A DNA stretch of 64,000 nt from Serratia marcescens subsp. marcescens ATCC 13880 (lineage in GTDB: Bacteria; Pseudomonadota; Gammaproteobacteria; Enterobacterales; Enterobacteriaceae), in the NCBI RefSeq assembly GCF_017299535.1, contig NZ_CP071238.1, positions 4,526,001 to 4,590,000 of the forward strand. Direction: 5' to 3'. Below, one piece after another: positions 47,870 through 57,812 of this stretch; within the stretch, counting starts at the first letter, position 1; each line of letters opens with the position of its first letter. The translations under genes were made by a program, and so were the position numbers. The notes beneath the pieces are model-generated. The model searched no databases, was not told the DNA's origin, and saw only the letters and a list, made by a program, of their open reading frames with translations.

Positions 47870-49804
47870 TTAAACGCGATAACGACGTGAATATTTTTTA
47901 CGCCCCGCGTCGATAGGTTCCGGCGATGCGAAAAAGTCGCCCTGCCCGCCATGGATCCCACGCTCTTTCAGCGTCTGCCATTCGTTGCGCGTGCGTACGC
48001 CGGCGGCGAACACCTGAGCGCGCGTGCCCGCGCAGGCGCCGGTCAGGCTCTGCACGAACAGCTGGTTTTCGTCCCGCTTATCGATGCTCCGCACCAGCCC
48101 CGGGTGGAGCTTGACGATCTCCACCTGCAGCGACTTGATATAGGACGTACTGACCACGGTTAAACCCGCTTTGGACACCGCGAGACGGCAGCCCAGCCCT
48201 GACAGCAGCCTCAGCACCGGACGCAAACGGTCGATATGTTGACACACATCTGCCTCCGCAAGTTCAATCAGAATTCGCCGACGTTGGCTTTTTTCGCATT
48301 GCAACAGCGTATCGCGCAGCCAGCGCTGGAAAGAGCGCTGCAAAATCGAGTCCACGCACAGCGGAAACGCCAGCGTTTCCTCGGGCCACTGCGCCAACAA
48401 GGGAATGATGCGGCTCACCTGTTGGCGATCGTAACTCTCCGCCAAGCCGAGCTGCTGCACCAGCGGCATATATTCCGCCGGCAGCAATTCCTGGGTGCCG
48501 TCATAGATCCGGCTCATGATCTCACGATGGTGCACCTCGCCTTCCACGGTCACCGCCGGTTTCTGATACAGCCGCGGGCCACCGCGCGCCAGCACCTGTT
48601 CCAGCAGCGTGCGCCACTTGACGCTGCCGCGCCCCTTTTCCGGCACCTGGCTGTCGTACACATACCACCCGTTTTCGCCCTGCAGCGTAGCGTGGCGCGT
48701 CGCCTGCTCCGCATAGTCGATCACCTGCTCGGTGGTTTGACCGCTGCGGTACGCCACGATGCCGATGTGCAGGAAGGCCTCGCGATCGATCAGCGCCGTG
48801 GAAGGCAAGGCATCGATGGCGTTGACCAGCTGTGAAGCGATGCCGTCGGCTTCCTTCAGGGTTCGATGCGGCAACAGCACGGTAAAATCGCTGTGGAAGT
48901 AGCGCGCCAGCAGCGCCGACGGGTAGCGCATCACGAAGGTAGACAGCAGGTTGACCAGCGAATACATCAGCTCTTGCACCGCCACGCTGCCGTGCGTCTC
49001 GCGCAGGGTCTCGAAATCGGGCAGCCGCACCATCATCACGATGCCGTGCGAGCCTTCATCTTCCAGCTGAGTGGTCAATTGGTTATCGAAGAACAGGCGA
49101 TTATTCAGCCCGGTTTTGGCGTCCTGCGCGGCGAAGGCGCGGATCAGCGTATCGACCCGGCTGCGCTCTTCCCGCGCTTCCGCCAGATCGGCCAGCAGGC
49201 GGTCGAGCGCGCCGCTGACGTTGGCCGGCCACTCACGCACGTCGCCCTGCATGACGTTTTCACGCTCGCCGTTCAGAATGCGCCGCGCGCGGCGTTCCAG
49301 ACGATCTTCGCCATCGGCCTGCTCACGCAGCCAGCGCAGGCTGAACAGCAAAATCACCACCATGACGACGATCGACAGCGTGACGGCGGCGGTGGATTGC
49401 AGCGTGCGCACGTCGCTGGCGAAGGGATCGAGGTAGGTGATGTGCAGCGTACTGCCCGGGTGCTGCAACAGAGTTCGCGAGACCTGACGATAGCCGTTCA
49501 GCGCATCCCAGGGCTCTTTTTTCAGCGTCGGCAATTTATAGTCGAGCAGTTGGCTGGTCCCGGCCTCTACGCGGATCGACACAATGCCGAGCGGGCGCAT
49601 GACAATCGGCAACCACTTCTCCTGATCGCGCGGCGATTCATGCAACATGGCTTGATCGAGAGAGGTGGCCAGCGAATCAAAGCGGCGCTCCTGGCGATCC
49701 TGGGTAACGTAAAAGAAGCTGTATGAGCATCCCATCAGCATCAAAAACATCGCCAGCGCGACCAACAGAGTGATCAATGCAGAGAGTTTGGTGGTAAATC
49801 GCAT
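47870..49804 (-). CDS. csrD: RNase E specificity factor CsrD
   Basis: CsrD promotes RNase E-dependent decay of the sRNAs CsrB and CsrC. The 644 residues are close to E. coli (646). Two transmembrane segments (about 9-31 and 135-155) flank a periplasmic domain; a coiled HAMP-like linker follows, then degenerate GGDEF (HSDF in place of GGDEF) and EAL (EIM in place of EAL) domains, as expected for a non-enzymatic member. It lies upstream of mreB, as in E. coli. Confidence 0.94.
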   Translation of the reverse strand: MRFTTKLSALITLLVALAMFLMLMGCSYSFFYVTQDRQERRFDSLATSLDQAMLHESPRDQEKWLPIVMRPLGIVSIRVEAGTSQLLDYKLPTLKKEPWDALNGYRQVSRTLLQHPGSTLHITYLDPFASDVRTLQSTAAVTLSIVVMVVILLFSLRWLREQADGEDRLERRARRILNGERENVMQGDVREWPANVSGALDRLLADLAEAREERSRVDTLIRAFAAQDAKTGLNNRLFFDNQLTTQLEDEGSHGIVMMVRLPDFETLRETHGSVAVQELMYSLVNLLSTFVMRYPSALLARYFHSDFTVLLPHRTLKEADGIASQLVNAIDALPSTALIDREAFLHIGIVAYRSGQTTEQVIDYAEQATRHATLQGENGWYVYDSQVPEKGRGSVKWRTLLEQVLARGGPRLYQKPAVTVEGEVHHREIMSRIYDGTQELLPAEYMPLVQQLGLAESYDRQQVSRIIPLLAQWPEETLAFPLCVDSILQRSFQRWLRDTLLQCEKSQRRRILIELAEADVCQHIDRLRPVLRLLSGLGCRLAVSKAGLTVVSTSYIKSLQVEIVKLHPGLVRSIDKRDENQLFVQSLTGACAGTRAQVFAAGVRTRNEWQTLKERGIHGGQGDFFASPEPIDAGRKKYSRRYRV

Positions 49805-50007
49805 CCCTGTGCCTTGTCCGCTATGGTTAAGTGAGTGTGCCCCTTTAGCTAAAAGGAGCCGTCCAACCCTAACAAGCCTTGCCGAGGAATAAAACCTGCA
49901 AGCGCCGTTTTTGTCCTTTATCAGGACTTGGGCCGCTTATTATGCATATAGTCAAATAAATGTGATTCAGCCATTGATAGAAAAGTGTAAACGAGAGGAA
50001 GAGTGAC

Positions 50008-50985
50008 ATGCGTGCACTGTTATTGGAACAACAAGACGACCAAACTCTGGCTCATATCAAAGATATCGGCAGCGATCGGTTGCCGGAAGGCGATGTCACC
50101 GTCGACATCAACTGGTCCAGCCTAAATTATAAGGATGCGCTGGCGATCACCGGCAAAGGCAAGATCGTGCGCAACTTCCCGATGGTGCCGGGCATCGACT
50201 TCGCCGGCACCGTGCGCCACAGCCGCGACGATCGCTTCAAAGAGGGGCAAAGCGTGGTGCTCACCGGCTGGGGCGTGGGCGAACACCACTGGGGCGGCCT
50301 GGCCGAGCAGGCGCGCGTCTCCGGTGAGTGGCTGGTGCCGCTGCCGAACGGGCTGGATGAGCGCAAGGCGATGATCATCGGCACCGCCGGCTTTACCGCC
50401 ATGCTGTGCGTGATGGCGCTGGAGGAAGGCGGCGTGCACCCGGACGACGGCGATATCCTGGTCACCGGCGCCAGCGGCGGCGTGGGCAGCACCGCCATCG
50501 CCCTGCTGGCGGCGCTGGGTTACCGGGTGACCGCCATCAGCGGCCGCGACAGCAATACCGAGTACCTGAAAGCGCTCGGCGCCAAAGAGGTGATGTCTCG
50601 CGATGGCTATATCGAAACGCCGCGTCCGCTGGAGAAACAACTGTGGGCCGGCGCAGTGGACACCGTCGGCGACAAACTGCTGGCGCGGGTGCTGGCGCAG
50701 ATGAACTATAACGGCACCGTCGCCGCCTGCGGCCTGGCGGGCGGTTATCAGCTGCCGACCACCGTGATGCCGTTCATTCTGCGCAACGTGCGCCTGCAGG
50801 GCGTGGATTCGGTGCATACGCCGCTGCACCGCCGCCAAACCGCCTGGGAACGGCTGGCCGGCATTTTGCCGGACAGCTTCTATCAGCAGGCCACGCATGA
50901 AATCGCCCTCGAGCAGGCGCCGGCCACCGCCGCCGCGCTGCTGAACAACCAAATCACCGGCCGCACCCTGGTGAAAATCCGCTGA
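50008..50985 (+). CDS. acuI: Acrylyl-CoA reductase AcuI (YhdH)
   Basis: AcuI is an NADPH-dependent medium-chain reductase that detoxifies acrylyl-CoA. The 325-residue protein matches E. coli YhdH, with NADPH-binding [16 protein letters not shown] and the quinone-reductase-like N-terminus [18 protein letters not shown] split over the first strands. GAGAGGAAGAG precedes the ATG. It diverges from csrD. A GC-rich hairpin (CTCCCCCCG 50990-50998, CGGGGGGAG 51003-51011) follows the stop. Confidence 0.94.
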   Translation: MRALLLEQQDDQTLAHIKDIGSDRLPEGDVTVDINWSSLNYKDALAITGKGKIVRNFPMVPGIDFAGTVRHSRDDRFKEGQSVVLTGWGVGEHHWGGLAEQARVSGEWLVPLPNGLDERKAMIIGTAGFTAMLCVMALEEGGVHPDDGDILVTGASGGVGSTAIALLAALGYRVTAISGRDSNTEYLKALGAKEVMSRDGYIETPRPLEKQLWAGAVDTVGDKLLARVLAQMNYNGTVAACGLAGGYQLPTTVMPFILRNVRLQGVDSVHTPLHRRQTAWERLAGILPDSFYQQATHEIALEQAPATAAALLNNQITGRTLVKIR

Positions 50986-50989
50986 CCTT

Positions 50990-51016
50990 CTCCCCCCGAC
51001 AACGGGGGGAGTTCTC
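50990..51016 (+). terminator. Terminator-like hairpin after acuI
   Basis: CTCCCCCCG and CGGGGGGAG pair perfectly across ACAA and are followed by TTCTC. The stem is strong and the T-run short. Confidence 0.5.
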
Positions 51017-51143
51017 CCGCTTCTGCGAAATTTCATATTTTCCCGCGCCCCCTCGCTTCCGGCCGGCTTTAGCGCCATGCTTATTTCATGAAGACCCGTC
51101 AGCCGCTCGCGGACGGCGGGCATCAGTCGTGGAGAACATAAGC

Positions 51144-52145
51144 ATGAACAAAAACCCGAAATTAACCGAGGCCGACGTCACGCCGGAGAGCGTGTTTCAC
51201 CAGCGACGCAAGGTGCTGCAGGCGCTCGGCATCACCGCCGCTACGCTGGCGCTGCCTACCGGCGCGCAGGCGGACCTGCTGTCGTGGTTCAAGGGCAACG
51301 ATCGCCCCAAGGCGCCGCCGGGCAAAGCGCTGGCATTCAGCAAACCGGCCGCCTGGCAGGCGCAGCTGGCGATGACGCCGGAAGACAAGGTGACCGGCTA
51401 CAACAACTTCTATGAGTTCGGCCTCGACAAAGCCGATCCGGCCGCCAACGCCGGCGGGCTAAAGACCGAAGGCTGGAAAGTGCGCATCGATGGTGAAGTG
51501 GCGAAACCGATCACGCTGGATATCGACGATCTGATGAAGCGTTTCCCGCTGGAACAGCGCATTTACCGTATGCGCTGCGTCGAGGCCTGGTCGATGGTGG
51601 TGCCGTGGATCGGTTTCGAACTGGGCAAGCTGATCAAGCTGGCCGAACCGAACAGCAACGCGCGCTACGTGGCCTTCCAGACGCTGTACGATCCGGAGCA
51701 GATGCCCGGCCAGAAAGATCGCTTTATCGGCGGCGGCCTGAAATATCCCTACGTCGAAGGGCTGCGGCTGGACGAGGCGATGCATCCGCTGGCGCTGCTG
51801 ACCGTCGGCGTATACGGCAAAACCCTGCCGCCGCAAAACGGCGCGCCGCTGCGGCTGATCACGCCGTGGAAATACGGCTTCAAAGGCATCAAATCGATCG
51901 TGCATATGCGTTTGGTGCGCGATCAGCCGCCGACTACCTGGAACCAATCCGCGCCGAACGAGTACGGTTTTTACGCCAACGTGAATCCGCACGTCGATCA
52001 TCCGCGCTGGTCGCAGGCCACCGAGCGCTTTATCGGCTCCGGCGGCATTCTCGACGTCAAACGCCAACCGACGCTGCTGTTCAACGGTTATGCCGACCAG
52101 GTAGCGTCGCTGTATCGCGGCATGGATCTGCGGGAGAATTTCTAA
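51144..52145 (+). CDS. msrP: Protein-methionine-sulfoxide reductase catalytic subunit MsrP
   Basis: MsrP is a periplasmic molybdoenzyme that repairs oxidised methionines in envelope proteins. The 333-residue precursor has a Tat signal ([16 protein letters not shown]21-R22) and the molybdenum ligand C145 in [11 protein letters not shown] 51144 follows GGAGAACATAAGC; a GTG at 51129 overlaps that ribosome-binding site. msrQ starts immediately after its stop. Confidence 0.95.
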   Translation: MNKNPKLTEADVTPESVFHQRRKVLQALGITAATLALPTGAQADLLSWFKGNDRPKAPPGKALAFSKPAAWQAQLAMTPEDKVTGYNNFYEFGLDKADPAANAGGLKTEGWKVRIDGEVAKPITLDIDDLMKRFPLEQRIYRMRCVEAWSMVVPWIGFELGKLIKLAEPNSNARYVAFQTLYDPEQMPGQKDRFIGGGLKYPYVEGLRLDEAMHPLALLTVGVYGKTLPPQNGAPLRLITPWKYGFKGIKSIVHMRLVRDQPPTTWNQSAPNEYGFYANVNPHVDHPRWSQATERFIGSGGILDVKRQPTLLFNGYADQVASLYRGMDLRENF

Positions 52146-52745
52146 GTGCGCCTGACGCCTGTTCATATCAAATGGCTGAAAGCCGCCCTGCATCTGGCGG
52201 CGTTTTTGCCCTTTTTGTGGTTGGTGCTGGCAGTGGATCAAGGCTGGTTCAGCGCCGATCCGTCCAAGGACATCCAGCATTTCACCGGCAGGATGACGCT
52301 GAAACTGCTGCTGACCACGCTGGCTATCGCCCCGCTGGCGCGCTACGCCCGCCAGCCGTTGCTGATCCGCTGCCGCCGTCTGATGGGGCTGTGGTGCTTT
52401 GCCTGGGGTACGCTGCACCTGATAAGCTACTCCACGCTGGAGCTGGGGCTGAGCAATCTCGGCCTGCTGGGCAGCGAACTGGTGAACCGGCCCTATCTGA
52501 CGCTCGGCATCCTCACCTGGCTGATCCTGCTGGCGCTGGCGGCCACGTCGACGCTGTGGGCGATGCGCAAACTGGGCGCCAAATGGCAAACGTTGCACAA
52601 CTTCGTCTATCTGGCGGCGATCCTCGCCCCCATCCACTACCTGTGGTCGGTCAAAACCTTTTCTCCCCAGCCGTTCATTTACGCGCTGTTGGCGGTGGCG
52701 CTGTTGGGCCTGCGTTACAAGAAATTCCGCGCCTGGTGGCGCTGA
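52146..52745 (+). CDS. msrQ: Haem-binding membrane subunit MsrQ
   Basis: MsrQ passes electrons from the respiratory chain to MsrP. This 199-residue membrane protein has about six helices and histidines suited for haem b ([24 protein letters not shown]). It starts with GTG directly abutting the msrP TAA. The length matches enteric YedZ. Confidence 0.93.
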   Translation: MRLTPVHIKWLKAALHLAAFLPFLWLVLAVDQGWFSADPSKDIQHFTGRMTLKLLLTTLAIAPLARYARQPLLIRCRRLMGLWCFAWGTLHLISYSTLELGLSNLGLLGSELVNRPYLTLGILTWLILLALAATSTLWAMRKLGAKWQTLHNFVYLAAILAPIHYLWSVKTFSPQPFIYALLAVALLGLRYKKFRAWWR

Positions 52746-53032
52746 ATCGCACGGCGATACGCGTTATCGCCGTAGAAAAACGCACGCCGCCGTCGGGAAC
52801 TTTTTCTGTGTTCCAGCGCTCATATTCCCGTCGCGGCCCCCCGAGTTGGTCGATTTGGGGTTGAATATCTTCGCTGATAAGACCAGTATTTAGCTGCGAA
52901 TTGCTACGATATCGTTATAATGCCCGACCTTGTTTCTGTTCTCAGGGTGAATTTGCCCCTTAACAGGTGACAAATCGGTAACATCGGGTTATTTTCTACG
53001 ATGATGGTTTTATTGCCGGAGATACCAGCACA
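52746..53032 (+). promoter_or_regulatory. aroQ upstream region with a perfect -10
   Basis: TATAAT occurs at 52916-52921 with a T-preceding context (CGTTATAATGCCC), leaving a leader of about 105 bases before aroQ. A good -35 is not obvious at 16-18 base spacing. In enterics the accBC operon is autoregulated by AccB from its upstream region; the accB promoter itself could lie here or within aroQ. Confidence 0.45.
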
Positions 53033-53485
53033 ATGGCGGATAAGTTTCACATTTTGCTTCTGAACGGCCCCAATCTCAATCTGCTGGGGACGCGTGAGCC
53101 GGAGAAGTACGGCAGCACGACGCTGACAGAGATTGTTAACGGATTGGAAAACCAGGCATCCGCATTGGATATTACCCTGAGCCATCTGCAGTCCAACGCC
53201 GAGCATCAGCTGATCGATCGCATCCATCAGGCGCGCGGCAACACCGATTTCATTCTGATAAACCCGGCGGCGTTCACGCACACCAGCGTGGCGTTGCGCG
53301 ATGCGTTGCTGGCGGTGCAGATCCCGTTCATCGAGATCCACCTGTCCAACGTGCACGCCCGCGAACCTTTCCGCCATCACTCTTATCTCTCAGACGTAGC
53401 GGTAGGCGTGATTTGCGGCCTCGGCGCGGATGGCTACGCTTTCGCTTTACAGGCAGCGGTTAACCGTCTGTCGAAAACCCACTAA
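53033..53485 (+). CDS. aroQ: Type II 3-dehydroquinate dehydratase
   Basis: AroQ catalyses the third shikimate-pathway step by anti elimination. The 150-residue protein has [17 protein letters not shown] with the catalytic Tyr26 and the active-site H103 in [12 protein letters not shown]. coli K-12 uses type I AroD, so this type II gene beside accBC is typical of Serratia and Yersinia rather than E. coli. Confidence 0.95.
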   Translation: MADKFHILLLNGPNLNLLGTREPEKYGSTTLTEIVNGLENQASALDITLSHLQSNAEHQLIDRIHQARGNTDFILINPAAFTHTSVALRDALLAVQIPFIEIHLSNVHAREPFRHHSYLSDVAVGVICGLGADGYAFALQAAVNRLSKTH

Positions 53486-53517
53486 TTGCTCCACAAAAAG
53501 AGTACGGAATCACACTC

Positions 53518-53985
53518 ATGGATATTCGTAAAATCAAGAAACTGATCGAACTGGTTGAAGAATCAGGCATTTCTGAACTGGAAATCTCTGAAGGCGAAGA
53601 ATCGGTTCGCATCAGCCGTGCCGCACCGGCGCAGGCTTATCCCGTCATGCAGCAGGCTTACGCGATGCCGGCACAGCAGCAGCCAGCCCTGGCTACCGCC
53701 GTTGCCACCGCGCCTGCGGCAGAAACCCCTGCAGCACCGGCGGCCGTGAGTGGCCACGTCGTTCGTTCCCCAATGGTAGGCACCTTCTACCGCACCCCAA
53801 GCCCGGACGCGAAAGCCTTCGTGGAAGTGGGCCAGAAAGTGAACGCCGGCGATACCCTGTGCATCGTTGAAGCCATGAAAATGATGAACCAGATCGAAGC
53901 GGACAAGTCCGGCGTCGTGAAAGCCATCCTGGTGGAAAACGGCCAGCCGGTCGAATATGACGAGCCGCTGGTCGTCATCGAATAA
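53518..53985 (+). CDS. accB: Acetyl-CoA carboxylase biotin carboxyl carrier protein
   Basis: AccB carries biotin for malonyl-CoA synthesis. The 155-residue protein has an N-terminal dimerisation region, an alanine/proline-rich linker (about residues 35-77) and the biotinyl domain with EAMKMMN, where K121 is biotinylated. It precedes accC by twelve bases. Confidence 0.97.
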   Translation: MDIRKIKKLIELVEESGISELEISEGEESVRISRAAPAQAYPVMQQAYAMPAQQQPALATAVATAPAAETPAAPAAVSGHVVRSPMVGTFYRTPSPDAKAFVEVGQKVNAGDTLCIVEAMKMMNQIEADKSGVVKAILVENGQPVEYDEPLVVIE

Positions 53986-53997
53986 CGAGGCGCCCCC

Positions 53998-55347
53998 ATG
54001 CTTGATAAAATTGTTATCGCCAACCGCGGCGAGATCGCGCTTCGCATCCTGCGTGCCTGTAAAGAACTGGGCATCAAGACCGTTGCGGTTCACTCCGCGG
54101 CCGACCGCGATCTGAAACACGTGCTGCTGGCCGACGAGACCGTCTGCATCGGTCCTGCGCCATCGGTAAAAAGCTACCTGAACATCCCGGCCATCATCTC
54201 GGCGGCGGAAATCACCGGCGCGGTGGCGATCCACCCTGGCTACGGCTTCCTGTCCGAGAACGCCGACTTCGCCGAGCAGGTTGAACGCTCCGGTTTCATC
54301 TTCATCGGCCCGAAAGCCGAAACCATTCGCCTGATGGGCGACAAGGTTTCCGCGATCAACGCCATGAAAAAAGCCGGCGTGCCATGCGTGCCGGGCTCCG
54401 ACGGCCCGCTGACCGACGACATGGATAAAAACCGTGCCTTCGCCAAGCGCATCGGTTATCCGGTGATCATCAAGGCCTCCGGCGGCGGCGGCGGTCGCGG
54501 CATGCGCGTGGTGCGCAGCGACAAAGACCTTGAGCAGTCCATCAACATGACGAAAGCGGAAGCCAAAGCGGCTTTCAACAACGACATGGTGTACATGGAA
54601 AAATACCTGGAGAATCCGCGTCACATCGAGATTCAGGTATTGGCCGACGGCCAGGGCAACGCCATCTATCTGGCCGAGCGCGACTGCTCCATGCAGCGCC
54701 GCCACCAGAAAGTGGTCGAAGAAGCGCCGGCGCCGGGCATCACCAGCGAAATGCGCCGCTACATCGGCGAGCGCTGCTCGAAAGCCTGCGTGGAAATCGG
54801 CTACCGCGGTGCGGGCACCTTCGAGTTCCTGTATGAAAACGGCGAGTTCTATTTCATCGAAATGAACACCCGTATTCAGGTAGAGCACCCGGTTACCGAA
54901 ATGATCACCGGCGTGGACCTGATCAAAGAGCAGCTGCGCATCGCTGCCGGTCAGCCGCTGTCGATCAAACAGGAAGAAGTGAAGATCCACGGCCACGCGG
55001 TAGAATGCCGCATCAACGCCGAAGATCCGAACACCTTCCTGCCGAGCCCGGGCAAGATCACCCGCTTCCACGCGCCAGGCGGTTTCGGCGTGCGTTGGGA
55101 ATCTCATATCTACGCCGGTTATACCGTACCGCCGTACTATGACTCCATGATCGGCAAACTGATCACCTTCGGCGAAAACCGTGACGTGGCGATCGCCCGC
55201 ATGAAAAACGCCCTGGCTGAACTGATCATCGACGGCATCAAAACCAACGTTGAGCTGCAGCAGAAGATCATGAACGACGAAAACTTCCAGCACGGTGGCA
55301 CCAACATCCACTATCTGGAGAAGAAGCTGGGTCTGCAGGAAACCTAA
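53998..55347 (+). CDS. accC: Acetyl-CoA carboxylase biotin carboxylase subunit
   Basis: AccC carboxylates biotin on AccB using ATP and bicarbonate. The 449 residues equal E. coli AccC. It has the biotin carboxylase N-domain ([17 protein letters not shown]), an ATP-grasp with glycine loop [10 protein letters not shown], and catalytic motif [17 protein letters not shown] strong terminator follows, separating it from the next operon; in E. coli yhdT-panF follow accC directly. Confidence 0.97.
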   Translation: MLDKIVIANRGEIALRILRACKELGIKTVAVHSAADRDLKHVLLADETVCIGPAPSVKSYLNIPAIISAAEITGAVAIHPGYGFLSENADFAEQVERSGFIFIGPKAETIRLMGDKVSAINAMKKAGVPCVPGSDGPLTDDMDKNRAFAKRIGYPVIIKASGGGGGRGMRVVRSDKDLEQSINMTKAEAKAAFNNDMVYMEKYLENPRHIEIQVLADGQGNAIYLAERDCSMQRRHQKVVEEAPAPGITSEMRRYIGERCSKACVEIGYRGAGTFEFLYENGEFYFIEMNTRIQVEHPVTEMITGVDLIKEQLRIAAGQPLSIKQEEVKIHGHAVECRINAEDPNTFLPSPGKITRFHAPGGFGVRWESHIYAGYTVPPYYDSMIGKLITFGENRDVAIARMKNALAELIIDGIKTNVELQQKIMNDENFQHGGTNIHYLEKKLGLQET

Positions 55348-55372
55348 GGCAGCCACGCAGCATCGTCTGACG

Positions 55373-55403
55373 AAAGGCCGGTTAATCACCGGCCTTTTTC
55401 TTT
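55373..55403 (+). terminator. Intrinsic terminator after accC
   Basis: AAAGGCCGG (55373-55381) pairs with CCGGCCTTT (55389-55397) across TTAATCA, followed by TTCTTTTCT. Confidence 0.88.
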
Positions 55404-55765
55404 TCTCACGCCCGCCTGATTTTTTCATTCAATCGCGCAAAATAGAATCAAATCTTCACAGATAACTTTCTCTTCACATTCATCGAGCGCCTCCCCCGCA
55501 GCACCACAAAAAACATAACAAACTGTTTTTAAACTAAAAATATTTAACCCATAGCTTTAAAATAAATATTAGCAAGAAAAAAACTCAACTCCTCGCATTT
55601 TCACACGCCATAAGCTTTAACAAAATTAACGTATTAATTACAAAGCTTGACCCCGATCACATCCGCTCGGTGATAGCCCGTGCTATTGTCGCCGTCGATC
55701 GAATGCAGCGCGCTCTTTTTCTCTTTTTATTTATCCTTTTTATTGACTTAGATGAGTATGTCTTA
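55404..55765. promoter_or_regulatory. AT-rich region upstream of the four-gene operon
   Basis: From about 55430 to 55660 the DNA is strikingly AT-rich compared with accC. TTGACC at 55647-55652 is a possible -35, but the -10 at 17-19 bases is poor. ATCAC/GTGAT (55656-55674) forms a small inverted repeat. The composition change and position between normally adjacent genes suggest inserted DNA. No coding sequence is supported. Confidence 0.5.
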
Positions 55766-56833
55766 ATGAGCCATGTAACTGAATACGACCGTAAGCCCGT
55801 GTTTTCCCAGTACCACCGTGCTGACATGGAAACCATAAAAAGCATTAAGGAAAACGGGATTGAGAAGCTTTTGGGCGAAGTGAAGAATTTCCGCGCCAAT
55901 GAGGAAATGAACCGCTTTATTCCCGAACAGGCACGCCTGGCAGTAAGCTGGGTGCGTCTGGCGAAAAACGAAAAGCTGGATGTGCATGTTCATCCAATAT
56001 CTTCGCTGTATATCATTTGTGAAGGGGAAGCGATCCTGCTGGGAGACGGCGTTGACCGCCGGGCCGTTCCAGGCGATGTCATCTGCATTCCGCCAGGCGC
56101 GGATCACGGCTTCATCGGCGCGGGCGACAACGGCTACTGGGGGCTGTCAATCCAGTTTGAGGAGCGCGGGCTCTATGAAGATCCAAGCAAGCCGCTGGTG
56201 ACTTTCGATCAAGATCCCTACGCTTACTACCATCAGCTTAAAGCGCATAACGCCCGCTACATCGAGCGCTACCAGGACAACAAGATCTTTACCGCATTCG
56301 CCAAGGATAAAACGTTCTCCGAGGCGAAAAAATCCTTGTTCCTGGACTACCTGCAGATCCTGTCCGATCAGTTCCAAAAAATGGTGCTGCTGCGTAGCGC
56401 ACTGTGTGAAGACGTTCGCTTCTCACGTTTCTTCAGTGAGCATCTGAAAGAAGAATTCGGCCATGACGAGGTGCTGCGCAACAGCCGCGATAACCTCCAA
56501 GTTCGCGAAGACGCGATCTTTGAAGCACTGTGCATCTGGTTCAACCACCAGATGATCACGCTGGATAATCTGGAACAGGCTATCCTGGTGCACTTTGTCA
56601 TCGAAGGTTCGGCTTTCGTTTTCTATAACAACATCAAACACGTGTTCGATCCGAGCAAACAGAACCATTTCGAGGATCACTCCGAATTCGATGGCGATCA
56701 TCAGGAAGTGGATAAAGCGTTCTTCAAGGGGATGACCGAAGAACAATTCCAGCGTGTCAAAGCCGTACTCGATAAAGGGTGGAGTATGGTTGAGAAGCAG
56801 TATGCAAGACTGGCCGAACTGATCGAAGCATAA
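55766..56833 (+). CDS. Cupin/heme-oxygenase-like di-iron oxidase fusion protein
   Basis: This 355-residue protein has an N-terminal cupin (about residues 55-130: HVH at 74-76, PGDVICIPPGADH with H114) and a C-terminal helical domain resembling heme-oxygenase-like di-iron oxidases (about 175-320). There H305-x3-D309-x2-H312 has the exact spacing of the ligands in CADD-type enzymes, with E230/H233 (KEEFGHDE) and E280 (IEGSAFVFY) as further ligand candidates. Such enzymes use O2 to cleave or oxidise small carboxylates or amines. The start at 55766 (MSHVTEYD) excludes a leucine-rich upstream extension. It is the first gene of the operon. Substrate unknown. Confidence 0.75.
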   Translation: MSHVTEYDRKPVFSQYHRADMETIKSIKENGIEKLLGEVKNFRANEEMNRFIPEQARLAVSWVRLAKNEKLDVHVHPISSLYIICEGEAILLGDGVDRRAVPGDVICIPPGADHGFIGAGDNGYWGLSIQFEERGLYEDPSKPLVTFDQDPYAYYHQLKAHNARYIERYQDNKIFTAFAKDKTFSEAKKSLFLDYLQILSDQFQKMVLLRSALCEDVRFSRFFSEHLKEEFGHDEVLRNSRDNLQVREDAIFEALCIWFNHQMITLDNLEQAILVHFVIEGSAFVFYNNIKHVFDPSKQNHFEDHSEFDGDHQEVDKAFFKGMTEEQFQRVKAVLDKGWSMVEKQYARLAELIEA

Positions 56834-56858
56834 GCCGGGCAGGTCATCAGGAGCGGTC

Positions 56859-57812
56859 ATGAAAATTGTTTTATTGGGATTCGGCGGCATTGGGCAAGAG
56901 ACGCTAAACGCGCTGTTAAGTACGACTGAGCGACGTGGCAGCGTCAAAGAAGTCGTGATCATCTGCCGAAATACCGAAAAGTATTCAGCCGTTTGCGAAG
57001 ATATTCTTGATGGCCTGCTGGCGGAAGCGCTCTTCTCACGCCATAACCGAACGTCTTTACCCAAGATTGTTGTGACGGATGACTACCGCCACATCGAGGG
57101 GGCTGGCGTGATCCTCTGTTGCTATGGCGTGCCTTCAACCTTTCCGATGCATGACCGCCAGGCGTTGCTGGACGATCACGTACGGCTCAGCGAGGCCATT
57201 TTTAGCCGAGCCAAACCCTTCATTGCTCCCGGCTGTCACATCATCAATGCGGTCAATCCGGTGGATAGCATCAGCTATTACATCGATAAAATCCTGCTCG
57301 ACTCTCGCTGCCGGGTGATAGGTATCGGCGCCGCGCACAATACCGCCAGGCTGCTGAAAAGCATCTGCCGCATTTCCGGGATCGACATGCAGCGCATCGA
57401 CGCGCGTAGCCTGACAGTCTGCGGCGAGCACGGCGCCGGGTTGGTGCCCTTGCTCAGCCAGGTAACAACCGACGAGGGACCGTTGAACCAGGTACTTTCG
57501 GCACAGGCGCTGGCGCAAATCGTCACCGATACCCGCAATCAAGGGTTGGACATATTTCACAAAATGCGGCGCCCTCCTAAATATGGCCCGTCCGCCTCCA
57601 TTCTTATCTTGCTTGAGCGCATCATCCAACGGGACGAAACCCCCTGCTGCGGTTCGGTCTGGCTGCCGGAACTGGGCGTGTTCATGTCCTGGCCGCTGGC
57701 TCTGCGCGACGACGTCTTTACGCCGCTGTCGCTGATGCCCAATCAGGATGAACAACAACAAATCCACCAGGCGGCGCTCAAGTTAAAAAACATCATCCAA
57801 GGTTTTAGCTGA
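56859..57812 (+). CDS. Lactate/malate dehydrogenase-like protein
   Basis: The 317-residue protein follows the LDH/MDH fold: GFGGIG (residues 7-12) for NAD, R100 in MHDRQALLDDH, NPVD (133-136) and GEHG (189-192) with the catalytic histidine. The usual LDxxR motif is HNTAR (160-164), so the histidine-activating aspartate is replaced by N161 while the substrate arginine is kept. This may alter or reduce activity. It follows the cupin protein by 25 bases and overlaps the next start (TGATG). It probably acts on a 2-hydroxy or 2-oxo acid of the pathway. Confidence 0.72.
   Translation: MKIVLLGFGGIGQETLNALLSTTERRGSVKEVVIICRNTEKYSAVCEDILDGLLAEALFSRHNRTSLPKIVVTDDYRHIEGAGVILCCYGVPSTFPMHDRQALLDDHVRLSEAIFSRAKPFIAPGCHIINAVNPVDSISYYIDKILLDSRCRVIGIGAAHNTARLLKSICRISGIDMQRIDARSLTVCGEHGAGLVPLLSQVTTDEGPLNQVLSAQALAQIVTDTRNQGLDIFHKMRRPPKYGPSASILILLERIIQRDETPCCGSVWLPELGVFMSWPLALRDDVFTPLSLMPNQDEQQQIHQAALKLKNIIQGFS

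Noticed and set aside
53563..55428. 621-codon minus-strand open frame opposite accB-accC
   Set aside because: Antisense of two strongly conserved genes; composition is typical of a mirror frame.
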